The notes below the pieces were generated by a model. It did no database searches. It saw nothing but the letters and a program-made list of their open reading frames with translations, and was not told the DNA's origin. The position numbers and the translations under genes are program-made. A DNA stretch of 64,000 nt from Bradyrhizobium diazoefficiens. GTDB lineage: Bacteria; Pseudomonadota; Alphaproteobacteria; Rhizobiales; Xanthobacteraceae. The stretch lies in the NCBI RefSeq assembly GCF_016616425.1, contig NZ_CP067101.1, positions 5,146,001 to 5,210,000 of the forward strand, written 5' to 3'. How positions within the stretch are numbered: the stretch's first letter is position 1; the number at the start of each line of letters is the position of its first letter. Shown here piece after piece: positions 28,489 through 43,481 of the stretch.

Positions 28489-29703
28489 ATGGCAAAAATC
28501 AAGGTATCCAATCCCGTCGTCGAACTCGATGGCGACGAGATGACCCGGATCATCTGGCAGTACATCAAGGACAAGCTGATCAATCCGTTCCTGGATGTCG
28601 AGCTGCTCTATTTCGACCTGGGGATGGAATACCGCGACCACACCAACGATCAGGTCACCGTCGACGCCGCCGAGGCCATCAAGAAGGTCGGCGTCGGCGT
28701 CAAATGCGCCACCATCACCCCGGATGAAGCCCGGGTGAAGGAGTTCAACCTGAAGCAGATGTGGAAGTCGCCGAACGGCACCATCCGCAACATCCTCGGC
28801 GGCTGCATCTTCCGCGAGCCGATCATCTGCAAGAACGTGCCGCGCTTGGTTCCCGGCTGGAGCAAGCCGATCATCATCGGCCGCCATGCCTATGGCGATC
28901 AGTACCGCGCCACCGACATCAAATTCCCGGGCAAGGGCACCCTGTCGATGAAGTTCGTCGGCGAGGACGGCACCGTGATCGAGAAGGAAGTGTTCAAGGC
29001 CCCCGGCGCCGGCGTCGCCATGGAGATGTACAATCTCGACGATTCCATCATCGACTTCGCCCGCGCCTCCTTCAATTACGGCCTGCTGCGCGGCTACCCG
29101 GTCTATCTGTCGACCAAGAACACAATTCTGAAGGTCTATGACGGCCGCTTCAAGGACATCTTCCAGGACATCTTCGACCGCGAGTTCAAGAAGGACTTCG
29201 ACGCCAAGGGCCTGACCTACGAGCACCGCCTGATCGACGACATGGTGGCCTCGGCGCTGAAATGGTCCGGCGGCTATGTCTGGGCCTGCAAGAACTACGA
29301 CGGCGACGTGCAGTCCGATACGGTCGCGCAGGGCTACGGCTCGCTCGGCCTGATGACCTCGGTCCTCCTCACCCCCGACGGCAAGACCGTGGAAGCGGAA
29401 GCTGCCCACGGCACGGTGACGCGCCACTACCGCGAGCACCAGAAGGGCAAGGAGACCTCGACCAACTCGATCGCCTCGATCTTCGCCTGGACGCGCGGCC
29501 TCGCCCACCGCGCCAAGCTCGACAACAATGCCGAGCTCGCCAAGTTCGCCAATACGCTGGAGAAAGTCTGTGTCGACACCGTCGAGGCCGGCTACATGAC
29601 CAAGGACCTCGCGCTCCTGGTCGGCGCCGACCAGCGCTGGCTCTCGACCACTGGCTTCCTCGACAAGGTCGCGGAGAACCTGACCAAGGAGCTGGCGGCG
29701 TAA
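28489..29703 (+). CDS. icd: NADP-dependent isocitrate dehydrogenase (eukaryote-type homodimer)
   Basis: 404 aa from ATG 28489 ([20 protein letters not shown]). TCA-cycle oxidation of isocitrate to 2-oxoglutarate with NADPH. The type II IDH features are [20 protein letters not shown], the substrate loop around [33 protein letters not shown] and [17 protein letters not shown] (NADP site). The 346 bp upstream (28143-28488) hold no gene; no clear promoter elements could be chosen there. Confidence 0.97.
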   Translation: MAKIKVSNPVVELDGDEMTRIIWQYIKDKLINPFLDVELLYFDLGMEYRDHTNDQVTVDAAEAIKKVGVGVKCATITPDEARVKEFNLKQMWKSPNGTIRNILGGCIFREPIICKNVPRLVPGWSKPIIIGRHAYGDQYRATDIKFPGKGTLSMKFVGEDGTVIEKEVFKAPGAGVAMEMYNLDDSIIDFARASFNYGLLRGYPVYLSTKNTILKVYDGRFKDIFQDIFDREFKKDFDAKGLTYEHRLIDDMVASALKWSGGYVWACKNYDGDVQSDTVAQGYGSLGLMTSVLLTPDGKTVEAEAAHGTVTRHYREHQKGKETSTNSIASIFAWTRGLAHRAKLDNNAELAKFANTLEKVCVDTVEAGYMTKDLALLVGADQRWLSTTGFLDKVAENLTKELAA

Positions 29704-29741
29704 GCTGGCGGCAATTGCGCCCGGCTGTGGCAGACATCATC

Positions 29742-29777
29742 AAGGGCCGCGCCAAAGCGCGGCCCTTTTATTTTTTC
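29742..29777 (+). terminator. rho-independent terminator of icd
   Basis: AAGGGCCGCGC, loop CAAA, GCGCGGCCCTT followed by TTATTTTTTC, 38 bp after the icd stop. Confidence 0.93.
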
Positions 29778-29890
29778 GTCCTCGCGCGGAGGATGCGACC
29801 ATGTGGATCACATTGAAGCCAATGATGACCTGAGGCGCGCTCGCGCTAATGCGGAATGGCTTTAGGTTGAATCGGTCGCGGCGGTCGTTT

Positions 29891-30012
29891 ACCTCTCCCG
29901 CTTGCGGGAGAGGTCGGCGCTAAGCGCCGGGTGAGGGCTTTCTTTTCTTGGAGATTGTCCCATCGCGGAAACACCCTCTCCCCGTCCCGCTCCCGCAAGC
30001 GGGAGAGGGAGT
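29891..30012. repeat. interspersed palindromic element
   Basis: Begins ACCTCTCCCGCTTGCGGGAG and ends CTCCCGCAAGCGGGAGAGGG, with GCGCCGGGTGAGGG inside; the two ends are inverted copies and each end is itself a hairpin. A relative with the same CCTCTCCCC...GGGTGAGGGG architecture lies at 34389-34598. Multi-copy elements of this build are common in Bradyrhizobium. Confidence 0.8.
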
Positions 30013-30052
30013 GCACCTCCCTTATAGCAATCAAACCTGATCTCATCGCGCT

Positions 30053-32737
<2,685 letters not shown>

Positions 32738-32969
32738 CCAATCGGGTGTGCTTGGACCCGCGTTCTCGCCGTAAAGCCGGACATTAAGGCTGATATCTGC
32801 GGGCCAAAGCGCTTTTAGACAAGGCCAGCTTCGCTGTCCAGAAACTGTGCAAGGAGATCAGAGGGTTGCCGCGGGCGCGCAGGTCCCGTCGCAATCCCGG
32901 TTGATAGGGCGAGCGGATGCGTTGACAGGCTTGGCCGCCCTGTGGTCTGTACCCATCTGTATCGTACGG

Positions 32970-33141
32970 CCACGTCGGGAGAGACCGGCTTTAGCAGCCG
33001 GCGCCGAAGGAGCAACCGCCCCGGAAACTCTCAGGCAAAAGGACCGCGTGGCTTTGACGACATCTGGAAAGAGGCGCCGACGGGGTTAGACCCGGGTGGC
33101 ACCCGCCGACGGGATAATACTCTCAGGCACAGCGACAGATG
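32970..33141 (+). promoter_or_regulatory. tandem glycine riboswitch upstream of gcvT
   Basis: Aptamer 1 (32970-33051) is closed by CCACG/CGTGG and carries GGGAGAGACC, GCGCCGAAGGAGCAA and AAACTCTCAGGCAAAAGGAC, the glycine-aptamer consensus. After a 9-nt linker, aptamer 2 (33061-33141) is closed by CATCTG/CAGATG and carries GGAAAGAGGC, CGCCGACGGGATAA and ACTCTCAGGCACAGCGACAG. This is the classical two-aptamer arrangement that turns on glycine cleavage genes when glycine is plentiful. Downstream, CCCGGGG/CCCCGGG (about 33159-33179) can form a hairpin just before the gcvT start region and may be the expression platform. Confidence 0.95.
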
Positions 33142-33200
33142 GGGCTTCGACTGGATCTCCCGGGGAATCGTCCCCGGGGAACCGCCGAGGGTCCCTCAAG

Positions 33201-34349
33201 ATGCTTGCGCGCGACAACCAAAACTCCCTGAAACGCACGCCCCTTCATGGGCTTCACGTCGCCCTGGGCGGCAAGATGGTGCCGTTCGCGGGCTATGACA
33301 TGCCCGTGCAATATCCGGCGGGCGTGCTGAAGGAGCACCTCCATACCCGCGCCGCCGCCGGCCTGTTCGACGTCTCGCATATGGGGCAGATCGCAGTTCG
33401 GCCGAAGTCCGGGAGGATCGAGGACGCTGCCCACGCGCTGGAACGCCTGGTGCCGCAGGACATCGTGGCGATTGCGCCGGGGCGGCAGCGCTACGCCCAG
33501 TTCACCAATTCCGATGGCGGCATTCTCGACGATCTCATGGTCGCCCATTTCGGCGATTACCTGTTCCTGGTCGTCAACGCCGCCTGCAAGGACGCGGACG
33601 AGGCGCATCTGCGCGCGAATCTTGCGGACGCTTGCATCATCGAGCCGCTCGCAGACCGCGCGCTGATCGCGCTGCAGGGACCGAAGGCGGAGGCGGTGCT
33701 GGCGAAATTCTGTGCAGAGGCACGGTCCATGACATTCATGGATGCCGGTCCGCATGAGGTCGCCGGCATCCAGTGCTTCGTCTCGCGCTCCGGCTACACC
33801 GGCGAGGACGGCTTCGAGGTCTCGGTTCCCGCTGGCGATGCCGAACGCCTCGCCAAAATGCTGCTGGACAATCCCGACGTGCTGCCGATCGGCCTCGGGG
33901 CCCGCGACAGCCTGCGGCTGGAAGCCGGGCTCTGTCTTTATGGCCACGATATCGACACCGCGACCACGCCGGTCGAAGCCGCGCTGGAATGGTCGGTGCA
34001 CAAGAGCCGCCGCAGCGGCGGCGCTCGCGCCGGCGGCTTTCCCGGCGCCGAGAAAATCCTCGCCCATTTCGACCAGGGCGCATCCCGCCGCCGCGTCGGC
34101 CTGCGGCCTGAGGGCCGTGCGCCAGTGCGCGAGGGCGCGCTGCTGTTTGCAGATGGCGCCGCAGGCGAGCCGATTGGACAAGTCACTTCGGGCGGTTTCG
34201 GCCCGAGCCTGAATGCGCCGGTCGCGATGGGCTACGTGCCCACGAGCCGGAGCGCACTCGGCACGAAACTCTTCGCCGAAGTGCGCGGCCAGCGCCTGCC
34301 CTTGCAGGTTGCCGCCATGCCCTTCGTCAAAAACACCTACAAACGCTGA
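33201..34349 (+). CDS. gcvT: glycine cleavage system T protein (aminomethyltransferase)
   Basis: 382 aa from ATG 33201. It transfers the methylene of the H-protein-bound aminomethyl group to tetrahydrofolate, releasing ammonia. Seen: LHVALGGKMVPFAGYDMPVQ, AGLFDVSHMGQI, SGYTGEDGFEVSVP (folate-site region) and GLGARDSLRLEAGLCLYGHD. First gene of gcvT-gcvH-gcvP, controlled by the riboswitch just upstream. Confidence 0.97.
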   Translation: MLARDNQNSLKRTPLHGLHVALGGKMVPFAGYDMPVQYPAGVLKEHLHTRAAAGLFDVSHMGQIAVRPKSGRIEDAAHALERLVPQDIVAIAPGRQRYAQFTNSDGGILDDLMVAHFGDYLFLVVNAACKDADEAHLRANLADACIIEPLADRALIALQGPKAEAVLAKFCAEARSMTFMDAGPHEVAGIQCFVSRSGYTGEDGFEVSVPAGDAERLAKMLLDNPDVLPIGLGARDSLRLEAGLCLYGHDIDTATTPVEAALEWSVHKSRRSGGARAGGFPGAEKILAHFDQGASRRRVGLRPEGRAPVREGALLFADGAAGEPIGQVTSGGFGPSLNAPVAMGYVPTSRSALGTKLFAEVRGQRLPLQVAAMPFVKNTYKR

Positions 34350-34388
34350 GGTATGACGAGATTGAGCACAGACAGCGGCTCCGATGTC

Positions 34389-34598
34389 ACCTCTCCCCGA
34401 CGGGGAGAGGTCGGATTGCGCCTGGCGATGCGAAGCATCGTTCAGCGCAATCCGGGTGAGGGGCCGCAACACGCAGTGGGACCAGATCCCCTCACCCGGA
34501 TCGCATCTTGCGATGCGACAAAGCCGAAGCTTCGCTTCGGCGTCTTTTTCAAGAACGGCCGCCGAAGGCGGCCTGTGCCTCTCCCCACGGGAGAGGTG
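34389..34598. repeat. interspersed palindromic element inside the gcv operon
   Basis: Starts ACCTCTCCCCGACGGGGAGA, has GGGTGAGGGG / CCCCTCACCC in the middle and ends CTCTCCCCACGGGAGAGGTG; the arms also contain CGATGCGAAGCATCG and ATCGCATCTTGCGATGCGA. Related in plan to the element at 29891-30012. It fills the 300-bp gap between gcvT and gcvH and could attenuate or process the operon transcript. Confidence 0.8.
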
Positions 34599-34648
34599 GA
34601 CCGAGTCCGCGACTTACAACGCAACTTAACCGTTTCAGGGAATCGACA

Positions 34649-35017
34649 ATGACCACGACGCTGTACACCTCGGACCATGAATGGCTGGCGATCGACGGCA
34701 ATGTCGCTACCGTCGGCATCACCGATTACGCCCAGCAGCAGCTGGGCGACGTCGTGTTCGTCGAGCTGCCCAAGATCGGCCGCGTGCTGAAGAAGGCGGA
34801 AGCCGCCGCCGTGGTTGAATCCGTCAAGGCGGCCTCGGACGTGTACGCGCCGATCTCTGGCGAAGTGCTCGAGACCAATGCCGAGCTCGCTGCCGAGCCG
34901 GCGCTGGTGAACTCGGATGCGCAAGGCAGGGCCTGGTTCTTCAAGATCGAGATCGCCGACAAGAGTGAGCTCGGCGGCCTCATGGATGAAGCCGCCTACA
35001 AGGCGCATACGGCTTAG
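34649..35017 (+). CDS. gcvH: glycine cleavage system H protein
   Basis: 122 aa, the lipoyl carrier. [20 protein letters not shown] at the start and the lipoylated Lys60 in [19 protein letters not shown]. It starts 16 bp before gcvP; the larger frame that extends upstream runs through the repeat element and is not coding. Confidence 0.97.
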   Translation: MTTTLYTSDHEWLAIDGNVATVGITDYAQQQLGDVVFVELPKIGRVLKKAEAAAVVESVKAASDVYAPISGEVLETNAELAAEPALVNSDAQGRAWFFKIEIADKSELGGLMDEAAYKAHTA

Positions 35018-35033
35018 AGCGATGGAGCAAGCG

Positions 35034-37901
<2,868 letters not shown>

Positions 37902-38012
37902 GACGCGACGGAGGTCTCGTACGGTGGGTAAGGCGTAAGCGTGCCCGCCACCTTTATCGCGCCGGAGGTGGACGAATCTGTTCTCACAATCAGCCGTGTC
38001 ATGCCGGTCGCC

Positions 38013-38999
38013 TCAGGGCTTCACCAGAACGGAGCCGTAGCGCCACAGCCGATCGTTGGTCAGATGCGTGCCGCCCCACCAGCGATCGATCGGATTGTGG
38101 CGGCTGAAATCGTCCTGATGGGCCAGGACAGCCTTCCCGAACTCGGTCAGCGAAAGGCGGCTGCGGAGATAGACTTGGTGCCGAGCCCGCAAGTTCTTAC
38201 GGTCGATCGTACGCAATTCGTCCCCTAAGCCGGCAACCGCAGGCCTGGGGCCGAGCGCAAGCCCCTCCAGCAGCCAACCCAACTGAGTCTCTCCGAATAC
38301 GTATGTGCGCCGTTGCGAGGGCAGGTGAAACAACGCGTTCGTGTTCGCAAACCCTCTGGAAAGAAGCTCCAGAAATCGCATCTCGGTCGCACCAAGTCCT
38401 GTCGAGGGTGACGGCAGTTCTGGCAGCAGCTGCAGCAAAGCCGGCCTCAGCATCGGCAATGCACTGAGGTCCTTAAGCAGGAGGTTGGCGCAGCTTTGAG
38501 GCGTCGGCTCGCAATAGGCCCGCCACGCCATCTCGGCAGTCTTGAATTCCCGAGCAGTGACATTCACGACAGGAATATACGAAGCGGCCTCTTCCAACCC
38601 ATCGCCTCTCATCACAATCAGATCGTCCGCCAGCAGCCGTAATTTGAGCTTTCGCTTCAGCCCGACATGACACCTGAGATGGGCAAGCAGCCAAATCAGC
38701 TGCAATTGATCTTCGGGATTCGGATCGAACCAGAGCTCGATCTCATCGTACGGTTCGCAGAAATCGACGAGAGATAAATCTTTGCGATGGCTGATCGCGC
38801 GAGGCCAACGAACGCCCCAGTCTGACCAGTGATCGCCCGGTGCAAGAGTGCCCGAACGCGCCGCAAAATAGGCTGCACGCATGGCAGGTGGAGGCACGGG
38901 TCCCCAGTGAAAACCAAAGGCGAACATCACGACGAACTCGGCCAGCCCCGATTTGGCGAGACCAAAGCCGGACGAACTGGTCAGGATCAGACGCTTCAT
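38013..38999 (-). CDS. DUF1835-like protein
   Basis: 328 aa. It resembles DUF1835 proteins: an N-terminal segment ending FCEPYDEIELWFDPNPEDQL then QLIWLLAHL, and a C-terminal segment of leucine-rich helices (LLLKDLSALPMLRPALLQLL, ATEMRFLELLSRGFANTNAL). Function unknown. It starts 101 bp downstream of the recA stop on the same strand, so it could share the SOS transcript, and is convergent with gcvP. The DUF assignment is by eye. Confidence 0.7.
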   Translation of the reverse strand: MKRLILTSSSGFGLAKSGLAEFVVMFAFGFHWGPVPPPAMRAAYFAARSGTLAPGDHWSDWGVRWPRAISHRKDLSLVDFCEPYDEIELWFDPNPEDQLQLIWLLAHLRCHVGLKRKLKLRLLADDLIVMRGDGLEEAASYIPVVNVTAREFKTAEMAWRAYCEPTPQSCANLLLKDLSALPMLRPALLQLLPELPSPSTGLGATEMRFLELLSRGFANTNALFHLPSQRRTYVFGETQLGWLLEGLALGPRPAVAGLGDELRTIDRKNLRARHQVYLRSRLSLTEFGKAVLAHQDDFSRHNPIDRWWGGTHLTNDRLWRYGSVLVKP

Positions 39000-39100
39000 G
39001 CCGCACCCGAACTACCGCCCTAAACGAAACGGGCACCGACGACGTCGGCAACTCAACGTCTTCAGTGCCCGCTCCTCGCGAAAACTCTTCGCGTTAAGGC

Positions 39101-40189
<1,089 letters not shown>

Positions 40190-40282
40190 TGGGTCGTGCT
40201 CCTTATGGCGAGGATTCGCGTGAGGGACAAACGATTGGCGAGGCGGCGCGGCGATAAAAGCAACGTACCCCATTTGTTCTAG

Positions 40283-40297
40283 GTTCGCAATATGTTC
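40283..40297. promoter_or_regulatory. LexA (SOS) box of recA
   Basis: GTTCGCAATATGTTC, the direct repeat GTTC-N7-GTTC that LexA binds in alphaproteobacteria (read as GAAC-N7-GAAC from the recA strand). It stands about 95 bp before the recA start. A further GTTC at 40276 has different spacing. Confidence 0.9.
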
Positions 40298-40302
40298 TTT
40301 TG

Positions 40303-40344
40303 GGGATTTGGGCGCTGGTCCTGTTTCGACCTCGGTGGCCTAGT
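40303..40344. repeat. 42-bp direct repeat, left copy
   Basis: GGGATTTGGGCGCTGG, then CCTGTTTCGACCTCGGTGG. The right copy at 42070-42111 differs at two of 42 positions, and similarity continues weakly for about 20 bp. The two copies bracket a lower-GC segment of 1.7 kb with transposase debris. Confidence 0.85.
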
Positions 40345-40409
40345 TTGAAAACCGCAGTGGCTCGATTTGCATTGGGGCGTTATGCTGCGGCCAATAAAGG
40401 AAAAGGCAC

Positions 40410-40622
40410 ATGGGCTACGTTGAAGACCAAATGAAGCAATGGGAAGCGAACGCTCGCGCAGCTGATAGAGCAATGCTTCCAACCGACCCGAAACTTATGG
40501 CGTTAGCGGAACAGCGCGCCGGGCACATCTCGCTCAAGGCCGTTGCCGAAGAATACGACCGGCTTGTCGAGGCAAAACTTAATCAGCCTCGCGGGCTTTT
40601 TGCGCGACTATTCAGGAAATAA
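40410..40622 (+). CDS. small protein of unknown function
   Basis: 70 aa, MGYVEDQMKQWEANARAADR then MLPTDPKLMALAEQRAGHIS and a basic tail FARLFRK. Helical and charged, with no recognised domain. Translation is supported by AAAGGAAAAGG just ahead of the ATG and a good terminator right at the stop. GC is lower than in the core genes around it. Confidence 0.65.
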   Translation: MGYVEDQMKQWEANARAADRAMLPTDPKLMALAEQRAGHISLKAVAEEYDRLVEAKLNQPRGLFARLFRK

Positions 40623-40652
40623 GGCCGCCTCAGTTGGCGGCCTCTTTCTTTT
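40622..40652 (+). terminator. rho-independent terminator
   Basis: AGGCCGCC, loop TCAGTT, GGCGGCCT followed by CTTTCTTTT, overlapping the stop codon of the small gene. Confidence 0.9.
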
Positions 40653-40890
40653 GCTCTGGCGGGGGTAGCGACAAGCTAAATTGGACAACTTGGCGCCCGT
40701 AATGGCGAGCGATTTTGTCTCGAAGCTCTCGCATTCGTGGCATTCCTTGGCCATGCCGATCACTTCATAGCACCGTGAAACAAGCGCCCTCACGCCTATA
40801 TTCTCAGGCAACTGGCGATGCCAGCGCACGCCGGGCGGCGGCTTGTTGTTTTTAGGTACTCCGCCACGTCAGGACGCCGCGCGGTAGGTC

Positions 40891-41136
40891 CTTCGCATGA
40901 CGCAGAAGCGGTTTGCCCACTCACGAATGGCTTCTCAAAGAAGTTCACCAACCACGCTGCGGCGGTCAGCCTGTACGTTGCCCTACAATCTCTTCCGGGT
41001 CCATGAGTCGTTGCAGACCACGCCCGCGGTCGCGATCGGCGTTGCTGATCGCGTCTGGACGATTGGTCACTTGATTGATGTTGTGCTGGCGTTGGAGCCC
41101 AACAAGCCGGTTCGGGTAACGCGCAACTTCCGGTAA
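40891..41136 (+). pseudogene. degenerate IS1-like transposase C-terminus
   Basis: Three pieces in two frames join to a recognisable transposase end: RMTQKRFAH (one frame), LTNGFSKKFTNHAAAVSLYV (another), and YNLFRVHESLQTTPAVAIGV then ADRVWTIGHLIDVVL (back in the first). Family members read continuously RRFTRLTNAFSKK...YN..R.H..L..TPAM..G..DR.W. The frame changes lie near 40918 and 40982. The catalytic core and the terminal inverted repeats are absent, so the element is dead. Confidence 0.65.
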
Positions 41137-41177
41137 TCGACGGAGGCAAAGCGCAGCGTGCAGGCACCTGCAAAATC

Positions 41178-41204
41178 AAAAACCCCGCCGAAGCGAGGTT
41201 TTTC
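41178..41204 (-). terminator. terminator of the two-gene accessory unit
   Basis: Read on the minus strand it is AAAAACCTCGCTTCGGCGGGGTTTTT, directly after the stop at 41207; the stem contains one A-C mismatch and ends in a T-run. Confidence 0.8.
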
Positions 41205-41206
41205 TT

Positions 41207-41392
41207 TTATCCGTATTTGCGCGGCCGTTCGTCTACATGGTGACCATTATGGTCATCACCATCGTTGGTCGGAGTCACAGGTTTCCGGTGGAGGGCCTCG
41301 CGAACGGCCGGGTCGCGCATCCAACGCGAGGCATAGCTCCGCACCCGGTCTTCGCAATTCTGCAAAAACGCGATCTGAGCATTCCGGTCCAT
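41207..41392 (-). CDS. small protein of unknown function, downstream gene of accessory pair
   Basis: 61 aa, MDRNAQIAFLQNCEDRVRSY then ASRWMRDPAVREALHRKPV and a His/Asp/Asn-rich tail. A perfect AAGGAGG lies 5 bp before the ATG, inside the last codons of the upstream gene, whose stop is 1 bp away: clear translational coupling. A longer frame starting at 41518 is rejected in favour of this start. Confidence 0.7.
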   Translation of the reverse strand: MDRNAQIAFLQNCEDRVRSYASRWMRDPAVREALHRKPVTPTNDGDDHNGHHVDERPRKYG

Positions 41393-41393
41393 T

Positions 41394-41915
41394 TCAACCT
41401 CCTTGGCCCCCTTGGCCAACTCCCCCACCCCGAGCACGTTCCGCCCACCATGCATATCTCCCATGGTAGGCGTCCCCAACGTGTACTTCATATCCGCACA
41501 TCTCAAAGGTACGAGCAAGCTGTAAATATTTCGACATTGCCTTACCCGGGAGATTTGGATCCCAGGTAAACCATGAGACGCGCTCAGGATTCACTTGATT
41601 CAACAGAGACTTAGTGGCGTAAAGTACAGCTTTCAAGACCGTGGAACGCTGAGACTTCGTAAATAGATGCTTGGTTTCCAAGCCACTATAAAGTGAAGTC
41701 TCAGTATTGTTCGTATTGTCTGCATCAACAATACTGAAGAAACATTCCATTCCACCAACTGGGGCAGGTTCCAACCCAACAGTTAAGGAATACGTATGAT
41801 CTATTACTGTGTCGTACCCCACATTGACCACGATCAAATAAGCTCCGCCCCGCGCGAAAACCTCGGCGTGCCAATCTGACGCAAGAGTAAATTCGAAAGC
41901 CATCCCGTCCCACAT
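41394..41915 (-). CDS. protein of unknown function, upstream gene of accessory pair
   Basis: 173 aa (MWDGMAFEFTLASDWHAEVF). Not recognised. A beta-rich N-terminal half (AYLIVVNVGYDTVIDHTYSL) is followed by an alpha/beta half with LLNQVNPERVSWFTWDPNLP and YLQLARTFEMCGYEVHVGDA, which recalls phage or plasmid proteins that compute a small acyltransferase-like fold, but this is only a resemblance. The C-terminus is a Gly/Gln run. GC is clearly lower than in neighbouring core genes, pointing to transfer. Confidence 0.7.
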   Translation of the reverse strand: MWDGMAFEFTLASDWHAEVFARGGAYLIVVNVGYDTVIDHTYSLTVGLEPAPVGGMECFFSIVDADNTNNTETSLYSGLETKHLFTKSQRSTVLKAVLYATKSLLNQVNPERVSWFTWDPNLPGKAMSKYLQLARTFEMCGYEVHVGDAYHGRYAWWAERARGGGVGQGGQGG

Positions 41916-42069
41916 ACTGTGGGTTGCGGATTCGGTCTAGATAGGACGGCGCGCGAGTTGCAAGAATGCTCAGTTACCCAGCTTCATATTCTGATTATCA
42001 GAAGTTTGCGGCCACAGTAAGGCGAATGTCCTACTTCCTAGAAATCGCTGTCCTAACTAGGCCGGTACC

Positions 42070-42111
42070 GGGATTTGGGCGCTGGGCCTGTTTCGACCTC
42101 GGTGGCCTGGT
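42070..42111. repeat. 42-bp direct repeat, right copy
   Basis: GGGATTTGGGCGCTGG, then GCCTGTTTCGACCTCGGTGG; 40 of 42 positions match the copy at 40303-40344 in the same orientation. It directly abuts the truncated transporter that follows. Confidence 0.85.
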
Positions 42112-42133
42112 CTGATATCGGGAGTGGCCTGTT

Positions 42134-42292
42134 TTGGCCTCCGCGGCGGGACTGGTCTGGCTGACTGCAACGCCTTGGCCCGATCTCGCGGTCGCCGTTC
42201 TCATCGCCGGACTGTTCCTGCATTCGGCAGTCGACATCATCCGCGACTCGCTGCGCGAGATGAATGCAGCCCAACCCGCCGCAGCGGAGTAA
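42134..42292 (+). pseudogene. C-terminal remnant of a cation diffusion facilitator transporter
   Basis: A 52-codon frame without start reads LASAAGLVWLTATPWPDLAV, then AVLIAGLFLHSAVDIIRDSL REMNAA to a TAA at 42290. This is the last transmembrane helix pair region of CDF (Zn/Co/Cd efflux) proteins, where the pattern A-G-L-V-x-x-T-x-x-W-P-D...A-G-L-F-L is usual. All upstream coding sequence is replaced by the direct repeat. Non-functional. Confidence 0.65.
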
Positions 42293-42396
42293 GGTCGCCG
42301 CAATTGTGCCCAAAATGGAACTGACGGCGGGCTGGCCGCATATTACGAAACGGCAAGTGTCACTTAACCCTGCGGTTTGGGACCCGGAGGTCAGTC

Positions 42397-42594
42397 ATGC
42401 AGCGTCGCCGTTTCAAACAAACCAGCACCCTTGAAGAGCGCCTGGCCGCACAGGCAGAGCGTTTACGTGAGCAGGCCAGATTGCTGCCACCCGGCTCGGC
42501 CCGGGACGATCTGGTCCGCAAAGCCCGGCAAGCCGAAACCGGCGCTCACATGAGCGAATGGCTGCGGTCTCCCGGGCTGCAACCGCCCGAGTGA
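42397..42594 (+). CDS. small conserved-type protein of unknown function
   Basis: 65 aa, basic and helical: MQRRRFKQTSTLEERLAAQA, then ERLREQARLLPPGSARDDLV. GGAGG stands 8 bp before the ATG. It resembles very short rhizobial stress-associated proteins, but no function is known to me. Confidence 0.75.
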   Translation: MQRRRFKQTSTLEERLAAQAERLREQARLLPPGSARDDLVRKARQAETGAHMSEWLRSPGLQPPE

Positions 42595-42748
42595 TCATAG
42601 CGACAACGTGTTACTCTCCGTCCAGAGCTGACGGGCATCAAAGATGCAGCCGCCGGCCGCCGTCATAATTCCGCAATCCTGCGGCACCGAACCTTTTCGC
42701 GATCTCTGGCCTTCTCCAGGATGAGACCGCAAAATGGGGATCTCAGTC

Positions 42749-42916
42749 ATGACGGAAAACGAGTACCGCGGAACGCCCAGGCGCAATCCCCTGCTGGAGG
42801 CGGCGCATGAGGAGATGATCAAGTTCGAGCGCAGGGAAAACGAGTTCCGCAAGAAGGACCGCGAAGAGCGCGCCAGCGAGCTCCATCTTCCCCTCAACGA
42901 GATCAAGATCCACTGA
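42749..42916 (+). CDS. small charged protein of unknown function
   Basis: 55 aa from ATG 42749 (MTENEYRGTPRRNPLLEAAH), or 60 aa from ATG 42734. Strongly helical with EEMIKFERRENEFRKKDREE, likely a short coiled coil. The start is uncertain because neither ATG has a strong ribosome-binding site. Confidence 0.55.
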   Translation: MTENEYRGTPRRNPLLEAAHEEMIKFERRENEFRKKDREERASELHLPLNEIKIH

Positions 42917-43145
42917 GGCCACCAGGAGCGGCCGCCCGCATCGCGATCGGCATCCGGGCAGCAATGCGCATGGCTGCCGAGGCGGCGCCAGCACGCTCCA
43001 GGTATCTAAATACTACCTCCAAACCATTGACCAGACACGTAAATTTCCGTGCGACCTACTGTGCATGGGGTTGTTTTCCAGTTTTGAAAATGGCGGCATG
43101 CCCGCCTCGATCATCGCAGGGCGCGGCTACCGTCGGGCGTCGGTC

Positions 43146-43235
43146 CTACAGCAATGCCAGCAGCACGAGGCCGATCACCAGCACGACGAAGCCAGCCGCT
43201 GTCGCGGCGGCGAATGACCGCTCTACGTTATCCAT
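43146..43235 (-). CDS. 29-residue single-pass membrane peptide
   Basis: MDNVERSFAAATAAGFVVLV then IGLVLLALL and a TAG stop. One hydrophobic helix after a short charged N-terminus; GGGGTGG 5 bp upstream. It is the only reading frame with a sensible composition in the 740-bp stretch between the neighbouring small genes, but the size makes it tentative. Confidence 0.4.
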   Translation of the reverse strand: MDNVERSFAAATAAGFVVLVIGLVLLALL

Positions 43236-43481
43236 GATGCCACCCCGTTGCCCGCGCGCCACGTTTCCCCCATGGCTGCGCCGAACGGCATTGAATCTTG
43301 CCGACGGGTGTGTCCCCAATTGTGCGAACGGATGTCGAAATTGGGACGGGTGCGGGGCCAGTCTGCGGCCTCAGGGGCGGGCCCGGAAATCTGCCGCCTG
43401 TCAGGCTGCCGTAAGCGGCGTCGGCTAAATTGATGCGGCTATGGTGTTGCAGCCCAGCACCTCAGCCTCCAATAACTCTCT

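Noticed and set aside
29891..30012. Possible CRISPR because of repeated CTCTCCCGC units
   Set aside because: The units are inverted, not direct, and no regular spacers exist; it is a palindromic interspersed element.
40279..40482. 67-aa minus-strand frame with QTRPPRSKQ motif, repeated at 42031-42303
   Set aside because: The shared residues arise because both frames run through the 42-bp direct repeat; it is repeat translation and not a protein family.
41207..41518. 103-aa version of the small accessory protein
   Set aside because: The part upstream of 41392 overlaps the coding end of the upstream gene, and the perfect AAGGAGG marks the ATG at 41392.
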